Part shown: positions 11,281 to 21,639 of the stretch, piece by piece
Layout of the letters: the number at the start of each line of letters is the position of its first letter
Position numbering within the stretch: position 1 is the first letter of the stretch
Source of the DNA: Argyresthia goedartella
Lineage: Eukaryota > Arthropoda > Insecta > Lepidoptera > Argyresthiidae
NCBI GenBank assembly: GCA_949825045.1
Contig: OX463832.1
Location: 23,120,552-23,184,551, forward strand
Length of the DNA stretch: 64,000 nt
Reading direction: 5' to 3'
The notes under the pieces: model-generated
Database searches by the model: none
Told to the model about the DNA's origin: nothing
Seen by the model: the letters and a program-made list of their open reading frames with translations, nothing else
Translations under genes and position numbers: made by a program

Positions 11281-12505
11281 CCTCTCCTTTCCCGGGAGTT
11301 CGAGACGTCAAAAACGACAAATACCGGAGTGTTTTTGAGCGTGCGGGCTGCGCGGCACTTGACTAATATATCAAGTGATTCTGTTGGAATGGTAACACTT
11401 AGAATTATGGGAGTTGTATATCTGAGTAGCTAATGAAACCCTCTTTTACACAAGAAAATGTCACTGTGACCTTAGTTTATTTTTGTACTGGCATGAGAAA
11501 AACAGACTTCTATGAAAATGCTCCCTCTCGACACAAATCTAGCCGACATCAGAAAATTATCAACAACATGTACATGTTGTTTGATACCTACGTAATCTAC
11601 ACAAAATAACCTTTTCAAAACAATAAAAACATTAGGGTGTTCTTATAGAAACTTTCGAATATTTCAGCGTTTCAAATTTTCATAAAATACGGAAAGTAAA
11701 CTGACGCATCGCGCGAATTATGCAAATCTTGTGAAATTATTTGTGAAGAGACTAGACTACCTAGCGTTATACTTCTTAGTTCCTAGGATAGGTAATTTAT
11801 TCAATAAGAGGAAAACAAGTGGTATTTGCCACTAAATCATAAATGATAAGTGTGAGGACGCCATATCTCGCAAGGAAAGTATAAAATAGGTAGAAATCAA
11901 CACTTTGTACTATTATTGAATTTATAGGCAATAGGTGATACTTATCATTCTAGAATTAGTGGTTCTAAGTAGAAGACAAACTAGGCTTTCTAACAGTGTA
12001 TCGTACTATGTACCTTTTCATACAAAAATAATTCAAAATCATGCATGTTATTTCGTGTCACGGTGTGTTGTTTCTGGGCTTTCTCAAGGTCTCGGCAGGT
12101 GTACGATATGCGTTTATACAGAGTGTGCAAAGATGGAACGAAGAAAATGTTTCGCCGTGATTTGATTCTAGGTAAAATAGCTAAACTGGTGTTTCGTTCG
12201 TGTAGGTATGGTGTAAGTTTGAGTTAACTAGTATTTAGTTGTTATGTGTATATGAAGTGTTTCCACGCGGCTCCGTTCACGCGCAAGTACAGATACCTAC
12301 TGTTCTTACAAAGTGTAATATTGTGTAATATTGTGTTAACTAGTGTTATGCGAGATCAGATATGTACTTTTGACAATTTAGTGTAAGATTACACAAATTT
12401 GTAAAAAATAAACAATTATTTGAAATGTGTAATTAGTAATTAGCTACCACCTACCTAATGTGTAATTGTGTAATTAGGTTTTGGAAAAATAAAAAAGAAC
12501 AAAAA

Positions 12506-12733
12506 ATTATATAGTTATATATTCACATTCTTTATTGCCCTGTGCATAAAAATGTACTTAAAAGAAATTTTATAACAACAGGCGAGCTTATCTCTAAAAA
12601 GATATTTCTTCCAGCAAAATTTATATAGTTATATATTCATATTCTTTATTGCCCTGTGCATAAAAATGTACTTAAAAGAAATTTTATAACAACAGGCGAG
12701 CTTATCTCTAAAAAGATATTTCTTCCAGCAAAC
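12506..12733. repeat. 114-bp tandem duplication in piggyBac
   Basis: A unit of about 114 bp, containing ttctttattgccctgtgcat and cttatctctaaaaagatatt, occurs twice head to tail and nearly identically. It is non-coding and lies between the left end (11281) and the transposase. The rest of 11296-13300 is AT-rich and shows no gene. Confidence 0.85.
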
Positions 12734-12968
12734 CTGGGCGAGACATAATTGTTTAAAAAACAGGACAGTACTAATGCACAATGAAACTGTATACATTATA
12801 TTTACACACACACGAGTACACAATTATGGAAAAGTAGTAAACAGTAAGTAAGTAGGTAAACAATTCTATACAAGTTCTTAGATAGTTGTTTGACTGATAT
12901 TTGTAACTTTTACCGTATAAAAAATGGAATAAAGTACACAATTACGGAAAAATGAAAAAGAATTTTGT

Positions 12969-13236
12969 TGCAACTGTTAAAGTAAACAATTTCTATACAA
13001 GTTATAAGATAGTTAGGTAGTTGGCCACAAATAGAAATTGTTATTTACACAAACGCATAAATATTAGACACATAAAAATTCCACACAAAAAGATAGAAAC
13101 ATTGCAACTGTTAAAGTAAACAATTTCTATACAAGTTATAAGATAGTTAGGTAGTTGGCCACAAATAGAAATTGTTATTTACACAAACACATAAACATTA
13201 GACACATACACACATAAAAATTACACACAAAAAGAT
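12969..13236. repeat. 134-bp tandem duplication in piggyBac
   Basis: A unit of about 134 bp, with caactgttaaagtaaacaat and ttggccacaaatagaaattg, is repeated twice in tandem. It is almost identical between copies, so the duplication is recent or maintained. Confidence 0.8.
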
Positions 13237-13336
13237 AGAAACATCCGGATCGCTAACGCTATGAAGGAGGAGAATTACAATCACACACTGATGGCTGATT
13301 TAGATGTGTCTTGCAAGACATAAATGCCCTCAGGAG

Positions 13337-13530
13337 TCATTGAGCGATTTTATCTCAGCAGGGACGTGTGCCCTTTTGCGATTCATCGTCCCAATGACAT
13401 CAGTAGCACGGGATTTGAGGTACCTCGTCAAGGGCATTTGGTTATATCAATTGTCCATGAAAGCGATTGCGACTCATCAACTTCCTGAAGGCAGGCATTC
13501 CCAACACACCAGTCTTCCACCAGTTTGATG
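13337..13530 (-). pseudogene. Deleted partial copy of the piggyBac transposase
   Basis: The DNA from 13337 to 13461 matches transposase sequence at 14502-14626. It then jumps to a match with 15031-15060. The joint lies at a shared catgaa, so the intervening 400 bases are missing by a microhomology deletion. It has the same orientation as the intact gene, 320 bases downstream of its stop. It cannot encode a product. Confidence 0.75.
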
Positions 13531-13852
13531 CTGCAACGTGGAAGTTATATGATATGGCATATTTTAGTAGTTTTAGTTACCCACTCAAGCAAGCGATACA
13601 CCCGACCGAAACCGGTCCAAAGCGAGGTGTGCGTAGTTTTAAAACCCCTATTACAGAGACATATTAACCAGCCATCAGTACACAGTCAGATATCAGTCAG
13701 TAGGCATGCTAGAATAAGAGGAAAGCTAACATTACAACAATACCGTTTCGAGCTTCTTGCACAATTTAAAGTTACATAACACTTTCAATGGAAGACGAAG
13801 AGGAACAGATAAACTGTAGAAACGAGAATGGGTACCCATAACATTAAAAGTG

Positions 13853-16003
13853 CTATGGCCCCAAATTGGCCAACGTGTGATACTCCAACCAACACTGTCC
13901 GAGGCAGAGTCTGACGTTGCACCTACGGCAGAAACTGTTCACGGACGTGCGCTTTCCAAGGGCCGAGCACCTGCAACATCTCCCCTGCTTCTTCTTCTTG
14001 GAATTGCTATAAGTCGGAGCAGGAATCGGGAAATGTTGCGGGTGGTTGTCCAGACGGTGGAAAGCGGTGTTGCTTGGAGGATTCTCTCGTTGCATCGGTC
14101 CCGGACAGAAGAACCGATCAACAAGCCCCTGAGCCACGCTAACCCTTGTTTCCCGGTGCGTAAGGTTCCGGAATGTTGGGTTACGCGAGAGAATGATGTA
14201 TGTATTCAACAGGCTGCTGTTAAGCAGCCTGTGGAATACTTTGACATACCACTTCTTCTTACGCTTCCTCTCAATCAAGTACATGGACAGCATTTGGTCC
14301 TTACGATCCACACCGCCCATGTACTGATTGTAGTAGTTTACAAGAAGTGGCTTCACGACATCCACCCCAGCTCGGCGGCCAGGAACTTGTTCATCGGTGT
14401 GGAATGTAGAAATTGTGGTGACAAGTTTGACATCCATCCAGGAAATCAAAGTGATGTCACCACAATGTCTCGCCACCTGCTGTCCCCGCGGCAACACGCG
14501 GTCATTGAGCGATTTAATCTCAGCAGGGACGTGTGCCCTATTGCGATTCATCGTCCCAATGACATCAGCTGCACGGGATTTGAGGTACCTCGTCAAGGGC
14601 AGTTGGTTATACCAATTGTCCATGAAAAGGCAATGCCCCAAATCGAGATACCCATCCATGACTTCAAGAACGACCTTCGCGGTAACGTTGCTGAACCCAT
14701 GAATGGACGTCTGGTGCATCGAAGAATCTTTACCCGCGTACAAGAGAGTCTTCAGCAAGTAACCAGTCGTTGCTTCGCACAGGTCGTAGGACTTGATCCC
14801 GAACCTGGCCGCTTTGGTGCGTATGGATTGGACCCAAGAAAGGCGTCCCTTCCATAGAAGCAACGACTCGTCCAAACTGAGTTCTCTTCGTGGCGTATAC
14901 AAACTCGGAAATATATCGTTGCAATGTGTCAAAATGGGGGTAATTTTGAAGATTTTTTTGTGATACGAAGACACACCAGTAGGTTGTTCTTCGTTGTTCA
15001 CAAAATGGAGAAAACGCGTGAGCATGAAGAAGCGATTGCGACTCATCAACTTCCTGAAGTTTGCCATTTCCAACATACCAGACTTCCAGTATTCATGGAC
15101 ATTCGTCCTCAAGCACAGCGACATATAGATCAGCACGGCAAATAATACATAAATTTCGTCGACTGTGGTCTCTCGCCAGTCGTCCAGACTGGCGGGAATA
15201 TGACCTGTCTCGGATAATTTACTTATTATTTGCCATGCGTATCTATTTGTCTCGGTGACAATCATCTCAATGATTGACCGAGGCCACATTCTCAAAAAGA
15301 TATCCGTAGGATCCTGGGATATAGACTGCGGGCCCGGTGAACGCAGATATGTTTCTGCTTGGCCAATGAAATTCGAAAAATCACTCGACCAAGAAAAAAC
15401 ATTCGCGTCCGGGCTAGCAGGCGGGCTGACAGCACGCGGGCGCACAGCGGCCGGGCTGTCAGGCGCACTGACCACAGTTTCCGCCCCAACATCCGGCAGA
15501 GATACTTCATCACCTTCCATATCGACAGCCACCTCATGCTCTCCTTGCAATTGTCCTCTCAAAAATCCGATTAATTCTTCTGCTTGAACATTCTGCATCT
15601 CGGCATACTCTCCTAGAACAGGCAGCGGGCTAACATTCAAATCAAACAAACTTTCTGGTCGCATGCATTCTATTTCCTCCGCCTCCGCTACAGCGAAACT
15701 CCGCTCTAATTTGCCCGTATCAGACGAAGTTGCAATGACCGCGTCGAAATCGTCAACGTCACTATCAGAGATATCCAGTTCACTTCCGGAGTCCTCAATG
15801 AAATGTTCATTTACAATATTTTCTATCTCACTTTCATTGAGAACCCGGGAGTGAACTGGCATTCTCGACGATGACGATGACGACCCAGGCATTGGAGCTG
15901 CAGCGCGTTTACGCGCTCCGGATGTTTCTCTAACAATATTTAATGCAGTGGTTGTTGTTGCGGTGGACACGGAGGCCGCCGTGGCTGTGGCAGCCGTGCC
16001 CAA
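13853..16003 (-). CDS. piggyBac transposase, main exon (exon 4)
   Basis: This exon provides 716 codons of a predicted 809-residue transposase that excises and inserts the element at TTAA sites. An acidic, Ser-rich N-terminal region is followed by the DDE_Tnp_1_7 core. The core carries SLDESLLLWKG (first Asp, about residue 377 of this exon), LFMDNWYNQLPL (second Asp, about 460) and GGVDRKDQML (third Asp, about 565). The C-terminal cysteine-rich domain has CCRCSALGKR, CRRCNVRLC and CWLEYH. All catalytic and zinc-binding motifs are present and the frame is open. It starts directly after an acceptor (ataacag) with no own ATG, so upstream exons supply the start. Confidence 0.9.
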   Translation of the reverse strand: MGTAATATAASVSTATTTTALNIVRETSGARKRAAAPMPGSSSSSSRMPVHSRVLNESEIENIVNEHFIEDSGSELDISDSDVDDFDAVIATSSDTGKLERSFAVAEAEEIECMRPESLFDLNVSPLPVLGEYAEMQNVQAEELIGFLRGQLQGEHEVAVDMEGDEVSLPDVGAETVVSAPDSPAAVRPRAVSPPASPDANVFSWSSDFSNFIGQAETYLRSPGPQSISQDPTDIFLRMWPRSIIEMIVTETNRYAWQIISKLSETGHIPASLDDWRETTVDEIYVLFAVLIYMSLCLRTNVHEYWKSGMLEMANFRKLMSRNRFFMLTRFLHFVNNEEQPTGVSSYHKKIFKITPILTHCNDIFPSLYTPRRELSLDESLLLWKGRLSWVQSIRTKAARFGIKSYDLCEATTGYLLKTLLYAGKDSSMHQTSIHGFSNVTAKVVLEVMDGYLDLGHCLFMDNWYNQLPLTRYLKSRAADVIGTMNRNRAHVPAEIKSLNDRVLPRGQQVARHCGDITLISWMDVKLVTTISTFHTDEQVPGRRAGVDVVKPLLVNYYNQYMGGVDRKDQMLSMYLIERKRKKKWYVKVFHRLLNSSLLNTYIILSRNPTFRNLTHRETRVSVAQGLVDRFFCPGPMQRENPPSNTAFHRLDNHPQHFPIPAPTYSNSKKKKQGRCCRCSALGKRTSVNSFCRRCNVRLCLGQCWLEYHTLANLGP

Positions 16004-16103
16004 CTGTTATGAAAAAAAAAACACACGATTTTAGCAACAAATGAAACAACAGAGGGGGATTGTAAAGTTTTTTTAATTAAAAGTACTGGATCAAAATACG
16101 TAC

Positions 16104-16202
16104 CAGCTCACTCCCACTGCGTTGCTGGAGGTTGCTGGCTGCCGGCTCCTCCCCGCTTCCCGACGTCGGCGGCCGCTGCCAGCTGCTGCCAGCTGCTGAT
16201 GA
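16104..16202 (-). CDS. piggyBac transposase exon 3
   Basis: This 99-nt, 33-codon exon has an acceptor ttttcacag and donor gtacgta, and is phase 0 at both ends. It encodes a Ser/Gly/Ala-rich low-complexity stretch (SSAAGSSWQRPPTSG). It links exon 2 to the main exon without frame change. Confidence 0.6.
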
Positions 16203-16406
16203 CTGTGAAAATAGAAAAATACATTATTGTATATGGTATGGTACTAGAAAGCATGGAAGGATAGCTGGAATAGAAGAGTAGGTGCAGGAGAAATGCACAA
16301 AGGCCCCGCTCAAATGGGCCAGCTGCAGGCAGGCCACACCCTGTTGGAGGAGAAGAATGGTATGATACCACCGGTGATCTATCTGCTTGCTAATCAGAAT
16401 ACCTAC

Positions 16407-16514
16407 CACCATTTCTTCAGCCAGCGAGCGCCGGCAGCGCCTTAATGTCGACGGCTGCGGGGAGGAGTCGCCCTCGCTCCCGCTCCGGCCCAGAGAAGCT
16501 GGTTGCTTCACCAT
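16407..16514 (-). CDS. piggyBac transposase exon 2
   Basis: This 108-nt, 36-codon exon lies between acceptor gttatag and donor gtaggtatt and is phase 0. It begins MVKQPASLGRSGSEG and includes a basic patch RRCRRSLAEE. The Met at its start could serve as an alternative start. Confidence 0.6.
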
Positions 16515-16769
16515 CTATAACATAAATAAAATAGGCAAATTAAATATAAACAAAATACCAGACTGGCAGTCAGTGACATTTGCAGTATAATTATTTGTGT
16601 CCTTTTAGTATAAAACTTCACATTTCCCAGGTAAATATTTAATTATACTTGGTAAAACTATATTCAGACCGTTTAGGCTGCTGAATGGAACAAATTAATG
16701 GATATGTATATATATAAATATAAAAGGAAACGAAGCAAAAACGATGCGAGTGAAATTTCAATTATTTAC

Positions 16770-16841
16770 CTTCATCCGACCGGAGCGGGAGCGCACATAC
16801 ACCAGCTTCTCATCAAGCTGGGCATGGTAGTCATGATCCAT
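16770..16841 (-). CDS. piggyBac transposase exon 1 with start codon
   Basis: The ATG at 16839-16841 opens 24 codons (MDHDYHAQLDEKLVYVRS...) ending at donor gtaaataat. Joined to exons 2-4 it gives a continuous 809-codon frame. The promoter would lie in 16842-18164, which is AT-rich and contains no other gene; I cannot point to a defined TATA box. Confidence 0.55.
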
Positions 16842-18164
16842 TCTGAAAAAAGTAGCTAAGGCATTAGGATCAAAACGTACACTCTGTGCACTTTTACAAA
16901 TTTGTGTAATTTTGCATTTTTTTGTCATTTTACACTAAATTGTCAAAAGTACATATCTGAACTTGCAGGCAAACGAATCCGCCTAAAAAGACAAGTTAAC
17001 ACAATATGACACAAATTTGTTATTTTTTTATTTTATTTTTATTTTTATTTTTTTTATTTTGATATTTCCGCTTGGGCATCGTGTAGGGTGTCTTACGAGC
17101 ATAATTTTATGTCATATGCATGTTTTCCCTAGGACCAATATTTATAGAGATATCGATATTACAAACATAATATGACGTATATCTCGAAATCGGTGAGGTG
17201 CACGAGGAAAATGTTTATAACCAAAAGTGATAGCAAAAAGCAGCACTACACGATTCCGAAGCAAAAAATAACAGTCAAAAAAAATATTTTTTAACACAAT
17301 TTTTCTAAGTCGCTGGATGCTGGATTTTTCCATTGATAAAAAAAAGGGGCTTCCGCCCCCTTATCGACACTGAACTCCAATCATAAAGCCGCGGAACCTT
17401 TGATATGGAAACCCCAATCATCACATCACCCCGAAACCTATGATATGGAGTTTCACCGAATATGACTGAAAACACCCGCACCCTGTAGTGAGATTCTGTC
17501 TGTGTGTGAGTAAAATGGCGTCGCGGAATGCTTATGTGTGCGGGTGAAGCATGTGAATTGGATGCCTGATCACGTTTCTGACGGAAAATCAGCAAATTGG
17601 TACATTATTTTGATAAAGAAACCTATAAAAATGGATTCCTTATAAGATTTCCAATAAGATATGTGTATTTTTTATTGAAATCTAACTGTATTTCTCATTG
17701 GAATTACAAACAGCATTGGGGGGAATCCGTCTGGTTGCATGACGTATCATGTAAATTTGCCGATTTTCTGGACATCTTGATGAATTTTACTATGATTTGT
17801 GGTTTGTTTATCGCAAATAGAGTTGTAAATATGAATAAAACAAATACTTACCTCAATTCACCAAAAAAACTACACTTTTCTCCCAATAAAATTTCACCAC
17901 CAAATACGTTGGGAGCGTCCGGAAGAAAGTGATTTTCAAAACGCGGTTGAATTATTTTTTTCTACGGAAAAGCATAAACTAGCACACAGACCATAAAGTT
18001 TGTCTAATTGGGTGTCCACACATGATCGAACCGTAAAAATTGGTCCAACCGTTGGATAAAAAATACCGGTTTCAAAAATATTAGTCATCCCGCTGCTTAT
18101 GCTGACAGCGGTACAGGGAGTGACCGGGGCCGCGCTGCTTATGCTGACGGCGGAAAAGGAGAGG

Positions 18165-19211
18165 TTAAAGTTAAAAGACAGCAATCAAATTATGACGAGG
18201 TAAACAATGCTATCTCTAGTATAGTGAACTGGTTTACTGTTAACAATTTATTACTTAATGAAAAGAAAACTAAATGTATTAAATTCGTGTTACCCAATCT
18301 GAACCCGGTAACTACAGACATATTTATAAAAGGACAGAGATTGGACCTTGTGCAGTCTACCGTCTTTTTGGGCATTACTTTAGACGCCAAACTACAATGG
18401 AATCCTCATATAAATAAATTGTCGAACAAACTGAGTTCGGCAGCGTTCGCAGTTAAAAAAATTAGAGCTCTTACCGACGTAGACACCGCTAGACTAGTCT
18501 ACTTTAGTTACTTTCATAGTCTAATGACCTATGGTATTTTATAGTGGGGTCACGCTGCGAATGCTAATAGTATATTTATTCTGCAGAAACGGGCTGTTCG
18601 TGCAATTTATAGATTAGGGCCTAGAGTGTCACTGAGGGAAAGTTTAAAGAAATCAATATTCTGACATTTGTGTCTCAATATATCTATGACAATCTTGTGT
18701 ATGTAAAAAGAAATATAACTAATTTTCAGAAGTACAGTGATATACACAATTTTAATACTAGAAATAAAGACAAGTTGGTTGCTTATGTAAGCCGACTACA
18801 TAAAATTAGTAATTATTTTAAAGGCAATTGTATACGCTATTACAATAAGGTCCCTACTGATATTAAAAACTTACCTTTAGACAAGTTTAAAATAATAATA
18901 AAACAGAAATTGTATAAAAAAGGTTACTATAGGATATCTGATTACTTAGAGGACAGATGTCCATGGGAATAGATTGTTTGAGTAACAGGCTGTTTCGATA
19001 TATAATTAGCATTCATTTTGTAATTTAACAATATTTTATTTAAAAAAGGAAACGCAAAAGATGCGACGACTGTGGAGTTTCTTCGGTGAGCTCTTCTCCA
19101 CAGATTCCGCCATTGTGTTAGTGAACTCACCCAAAAAAATGTAATGACGGATCTAAGTGATGTAACAACATCCTATGGAAATAAATGATTTTTGATTTGA
19201 TTTGATTTATA
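18165..19211 (+). pseudogene. LINE C, RT right segment and 3' tail
   Basis: This resumes LINE C after piggyBac with NWFTVNNLLLNEKKTKCIKF, FLGITLDAKLQWNPHI, YFSYFHSLMTYGIL and the C-terminal NCIRYYNKVPTDIKNL. A stop lies at 18541 and a frame change near 18655. The 3' UTR ends with gatttgatttgatttat at about 19195-19210, the simple repeat tail of this LINE family. It is followed by acaaca, which repeats the sequence at 10720-10725. Confidence 0.8.
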
Positions 19212-19217
19212 ACAACA

Positions 19218-20099
19218 GTGCGAACGAAATTCCGACGACGTAGGTACAGTTTGGACAATAACTAAACAAATTGTGCAAGTTTTAAACAAAACTTTCGTGA
19301 TGGAATGATAATGATGCAAAATTACATAAAAAATGGCGTCGTAACTCGTATCCTATGGTACAGAAAATAGTAATCAGTCAGTAAAGTATGTAACAGTTTA
19401 TATTCTCTTTGGTAACAGTAATGCTAATACAACGGCGATAAAAATTCTGCAGCGTTGACTGACTGACTGATTATTGATTGTATAGAATGAGTTATTGAAT
19501 AAAATGAATGAAATTAATGATTGAACATTGTAAAAATTGTCTGCGCTCACGCTTGATTCGCGCATACGAAGCAAGGTTTTCGACGAGTGACGCAACACGT
19601 TGACGAATCACGTTGAGACACGGACGCTTGCAGTCTATGTCCTTTTGTAACGTCCAATCGTAGTTGTGCTGCGTATACTTGCGTCATCCACCCGGCGAGT
19701 CGATGCAATCAAACATTGATCAGTGAAATTGATCAGTCAGTAAAGTTCCCTGTCTGACCGCCTTTTGCTTCGTTTGCTAGTTTTTGGTTTGTACGTGGCA
19801 AAGATGAACAAAATAGGTACAATGCGGAAAAAAAAGAATGTATGTGCAGATCTCGAACTCGATGTTATCTTGTTTGCTCACTAGTAATCATCGACAACAA
19901 TCCGTTGCATCTTGGCCTTGGCTCCCTGCTCTGATTCCCGCAACAGCTATACTGATCACCACAATGTTGTATGCTCTTCAATAGAGGAGTATAGATAGTA
20001 TTCGTTGTCACAATGGCGGCGTTTGGCTGGCTACTAACGACGAACTGCAGTGGAACACTCGCGATTTTTCACTTGTTTATTGCGGATTTGAAGGACCAA
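19218..20099 (-). other. BEL untranslated leader
   Basis: This lies between the 5' LTR (20100-20319) and the LINE C insertion. On the minus strand the first bases after the LTR are TTGGTCCTTCAAATC. A TGG near the LTR edge is what a tRNA primer-binding site requires, but I cannot name the tRNA. I see no gene here; a few gactgact repeats occur near 19452. Confidence 0.6.
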
Positions 20100-20319
20100 T
20101 GTTTTGAACTATAAGTTTTTGTGTCTATAGGGCTGATTTATTTATTAAAACCACGAGTAAATTGGTACGGAAACGTTGTATTGTGAGAAATATAGACGAC
20201 GTCAAGATAGACGTGTTACACCAACGAATGTGAACGAGAAGAAGAAGGCGGAAGTCAAAATCGGTCAAAATCAGTATAACCAACATAGGAAATTAAGCAG
20301 TTATGTTGTATTGCCAACA
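20100..20319 (-). repeat. BEL 5' LTR
   Basis: It matches the LTR at 4946-5165 with three visible substitutions in 220 bp. It is followed by the right copy of accgg at 20320-20324. Confidence 0.85.
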
Positions 20320-20324
20320 ACCGG

Positions 20325-21055
20325 TCAAGATTATTAATCGGATATACGAAAAGATATACTGATCCCCACATGAAGGATATAATGTGTAGGAGTACCTACA
20401 CCATTGTAGCTCTCTGGGTAACACATGACACGATATGAGATGATAAACCTTGATTAACGAAGCTTCATTCAAACAATCTTCTGAAAATGTACCATTCAGA
20501 TTCCGGACCGGGCATAGCACTGTCACGGCTCAGCTGAAAGTCAAGATGACATCCAGCCAGCAGAGCCACTACAAACTCGCAAGCGTTTGGATGGAATCAA
20601 ACGATTCCATCCACCCACAGGCTTGCCAGTGCGTCAGTTTGTTATCAGCGAGCAAGCATGGTGGACGTCGTAGTTATTGCGTCGTTTTGATTCCCTTGCG
20701 AGTATTAAGCAATTTAAGCAAGTTCAGCAAATTTTTGAATTTTTCAAAACTCCAAGGATCCACGTTTGTAATTGATATTAATTTCAATTTGATACCTGCA
20801 CGCGTTCCTGACACAGACGGACAAGAAAGTGATGCTATAAGGGTTCCTTTTTCCTTTTAAGTTACGGTACCCTAAAAATTAACAAAATCAATAAATATAT
20901 ACACAGTTAACGTTTTCGTTTGTGGTTCCGTGCAGCAAAAATTTTGATGAGATCTTCACTTAATTCGCATCCCGACCGGAGGGAAGAAATAGGCTTGTAC
21001 TTCAAGTCTTTTTTTATAATTTTTAACCGGGCGAATTTTTATCCTTTTTTTTCAG
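20325..21055. other. Intron end of the plus-strand host gene
   Basis: Non-coding. An open frame at 20450-20860 has no recognisable domain. The stretch near 20840-20878 (agggttcctttttcc ... tacggtaccctaaa) looks like a piece of the gggttccgtaccc repeat family. A long pyrimidine tract (atccttttttttcag) ends at the acceptor 21054-21055. Confidence 0.5.
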
Positions 21056-21224
21056 AAAGCTCCGTGTACTAGTTGACAAGATGGAGCTGATGCGGTTGCT
21101 GCTCTGTTGCCTGGTGACGTCACGTGGAATCTCGCACGACTGGCTCAGCAATCTGCGACCGCTCACCGCTCTCAAGCTCACAAGGCTACATAACACTGTC
21201 GAGTCCTTCACTATTGACGCGTAG
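21056..21224 (+). CDS. Terminal exon of the coiled-coil host gene
   Basis: After the strong acceptor ttttttttcag, one base completes the codon left by the exon at 137-325. The frame then runs 55 codons to TAG at 21222-21224. It encodes KLRVLVDKMELMRLLLCCL followed by a polar tail (SHDWLSNLRPLTALKLTRL) ending in SFTIDA. The Leu-rich helix could extend the coiled coil. The phase match, strand, splice signals and the absence of transposon features support a real host exon. Identity is unknown. The 3' UTR begins at 21225. Confidence 0.6.
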
Positions 21225-21563
21225 TGTTATATCACCGTCTCCTTCGATATATATATTGAGACAGATACGGAGAGGTCGCGGGCAGAGTCGGTAGGATGAG
21301 GCGCTCAGCTCAGTCCTCGATCCTCTTCGCATCGACGAACGTCCGACTCTGCCGGAGTTACGCTTTCTCTCTTTCCTCGTATGTTAATTTAGACAGTTTG
21401 GACCTGATGATGTCGTTCCGAGTTCGGATACGTCTACTGGAACTATTACGGTCCGGAACGACTCATCTTTACACAACACTATGAACGTCACATTTTATTC
21501 GGCAGCCATTTCTGTTATTGAGTTCGGCCAAATATAGACGCCTCGATTATAAATGGGCGGCTC

Positions 21564-21639
21564 GGAAACTTTCCGGGAATCTTCCCGGAATATTCCTAGC
21601 AATTTTCCCATAATCGGGAAGAATCAACGGAAAGTTTCC
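21564..21639. promoter_or_regulatory. Cluster of palindromic GGAA/TTCC sites (STAT-like)
   Basis: Back-to-back near-palindromes occur here: ggaaactttcc (21564-21574), gggaatcttccc (21575-21586), ggaatattcc (21587-21596) and ggaaagtttcc (21629-21639). Overlapping them are ttccgggaa and ttcccggaa, both fitting the STAT consensus TTCNNNGAA. It is 340 bases past the stop codon of the plus-strand gene. Function is inferred only from the motif. Confidence 0.35.

Larger units (their letters stand above)
11281..18164 (-). mobile_element. piggyBac element with intact transposase
   Basis: The ends are CCTCTCCTTTCCC at 11281 and its inverted match (ending ggaaaaggagagg at 18164). Each is flanked by TTAA (11277-11280 and 18165-18168). 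Removing the element restores the LINE C frame (LIF-KVKRQ) with a single TTAA, the hallmark of piggyBac insertion. The 6.9 kb element holds a four-exon transposase gene on the minus strand, a decayed partial copy of it, two tandem duplications, and AT-rich DNA. Subterminal repeats gctgcttatgctgac occur twice near the right end (about 18088 and 18133). Confidence 0.9.
4946..20319 (-). mobile_element. BEL/Pao LTR retrotransposon, interrupted
   Basis: A 220-bp LTR at 4946-5165 and a near-identical one at 20100-20319 (three differences seen) flank the unit. Outside them is a perfect 5-bp duplication accgg (4941-4945 and 20320-20324). The LTRs read TGTTGG...AACA on the minus strand. The internal region encodes Gag, protease, RT-RNase H and integrase of the BEL/Pao type. 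LINE C and the piggyBac inside it (10726-19211) split the leader from gag. The near-identity of the LTRs suggests a recent arrival, although coding stops and shifts have since accumulated. Confidence 0.85.

Noticed and set aside
13850..14857. 335-codon open frame on the plus strand
   Set aside because: It lies exactly antisense to the conserved piggyBac transposase domain and has no recognisable motif.
20450..20860. 136-codon open frame on the plus strand
   Set aside because: No domain recognised, composition fits non-coding intron DNA, and it ends in a dispersed-repeat fragment. Kept out of the gene list.
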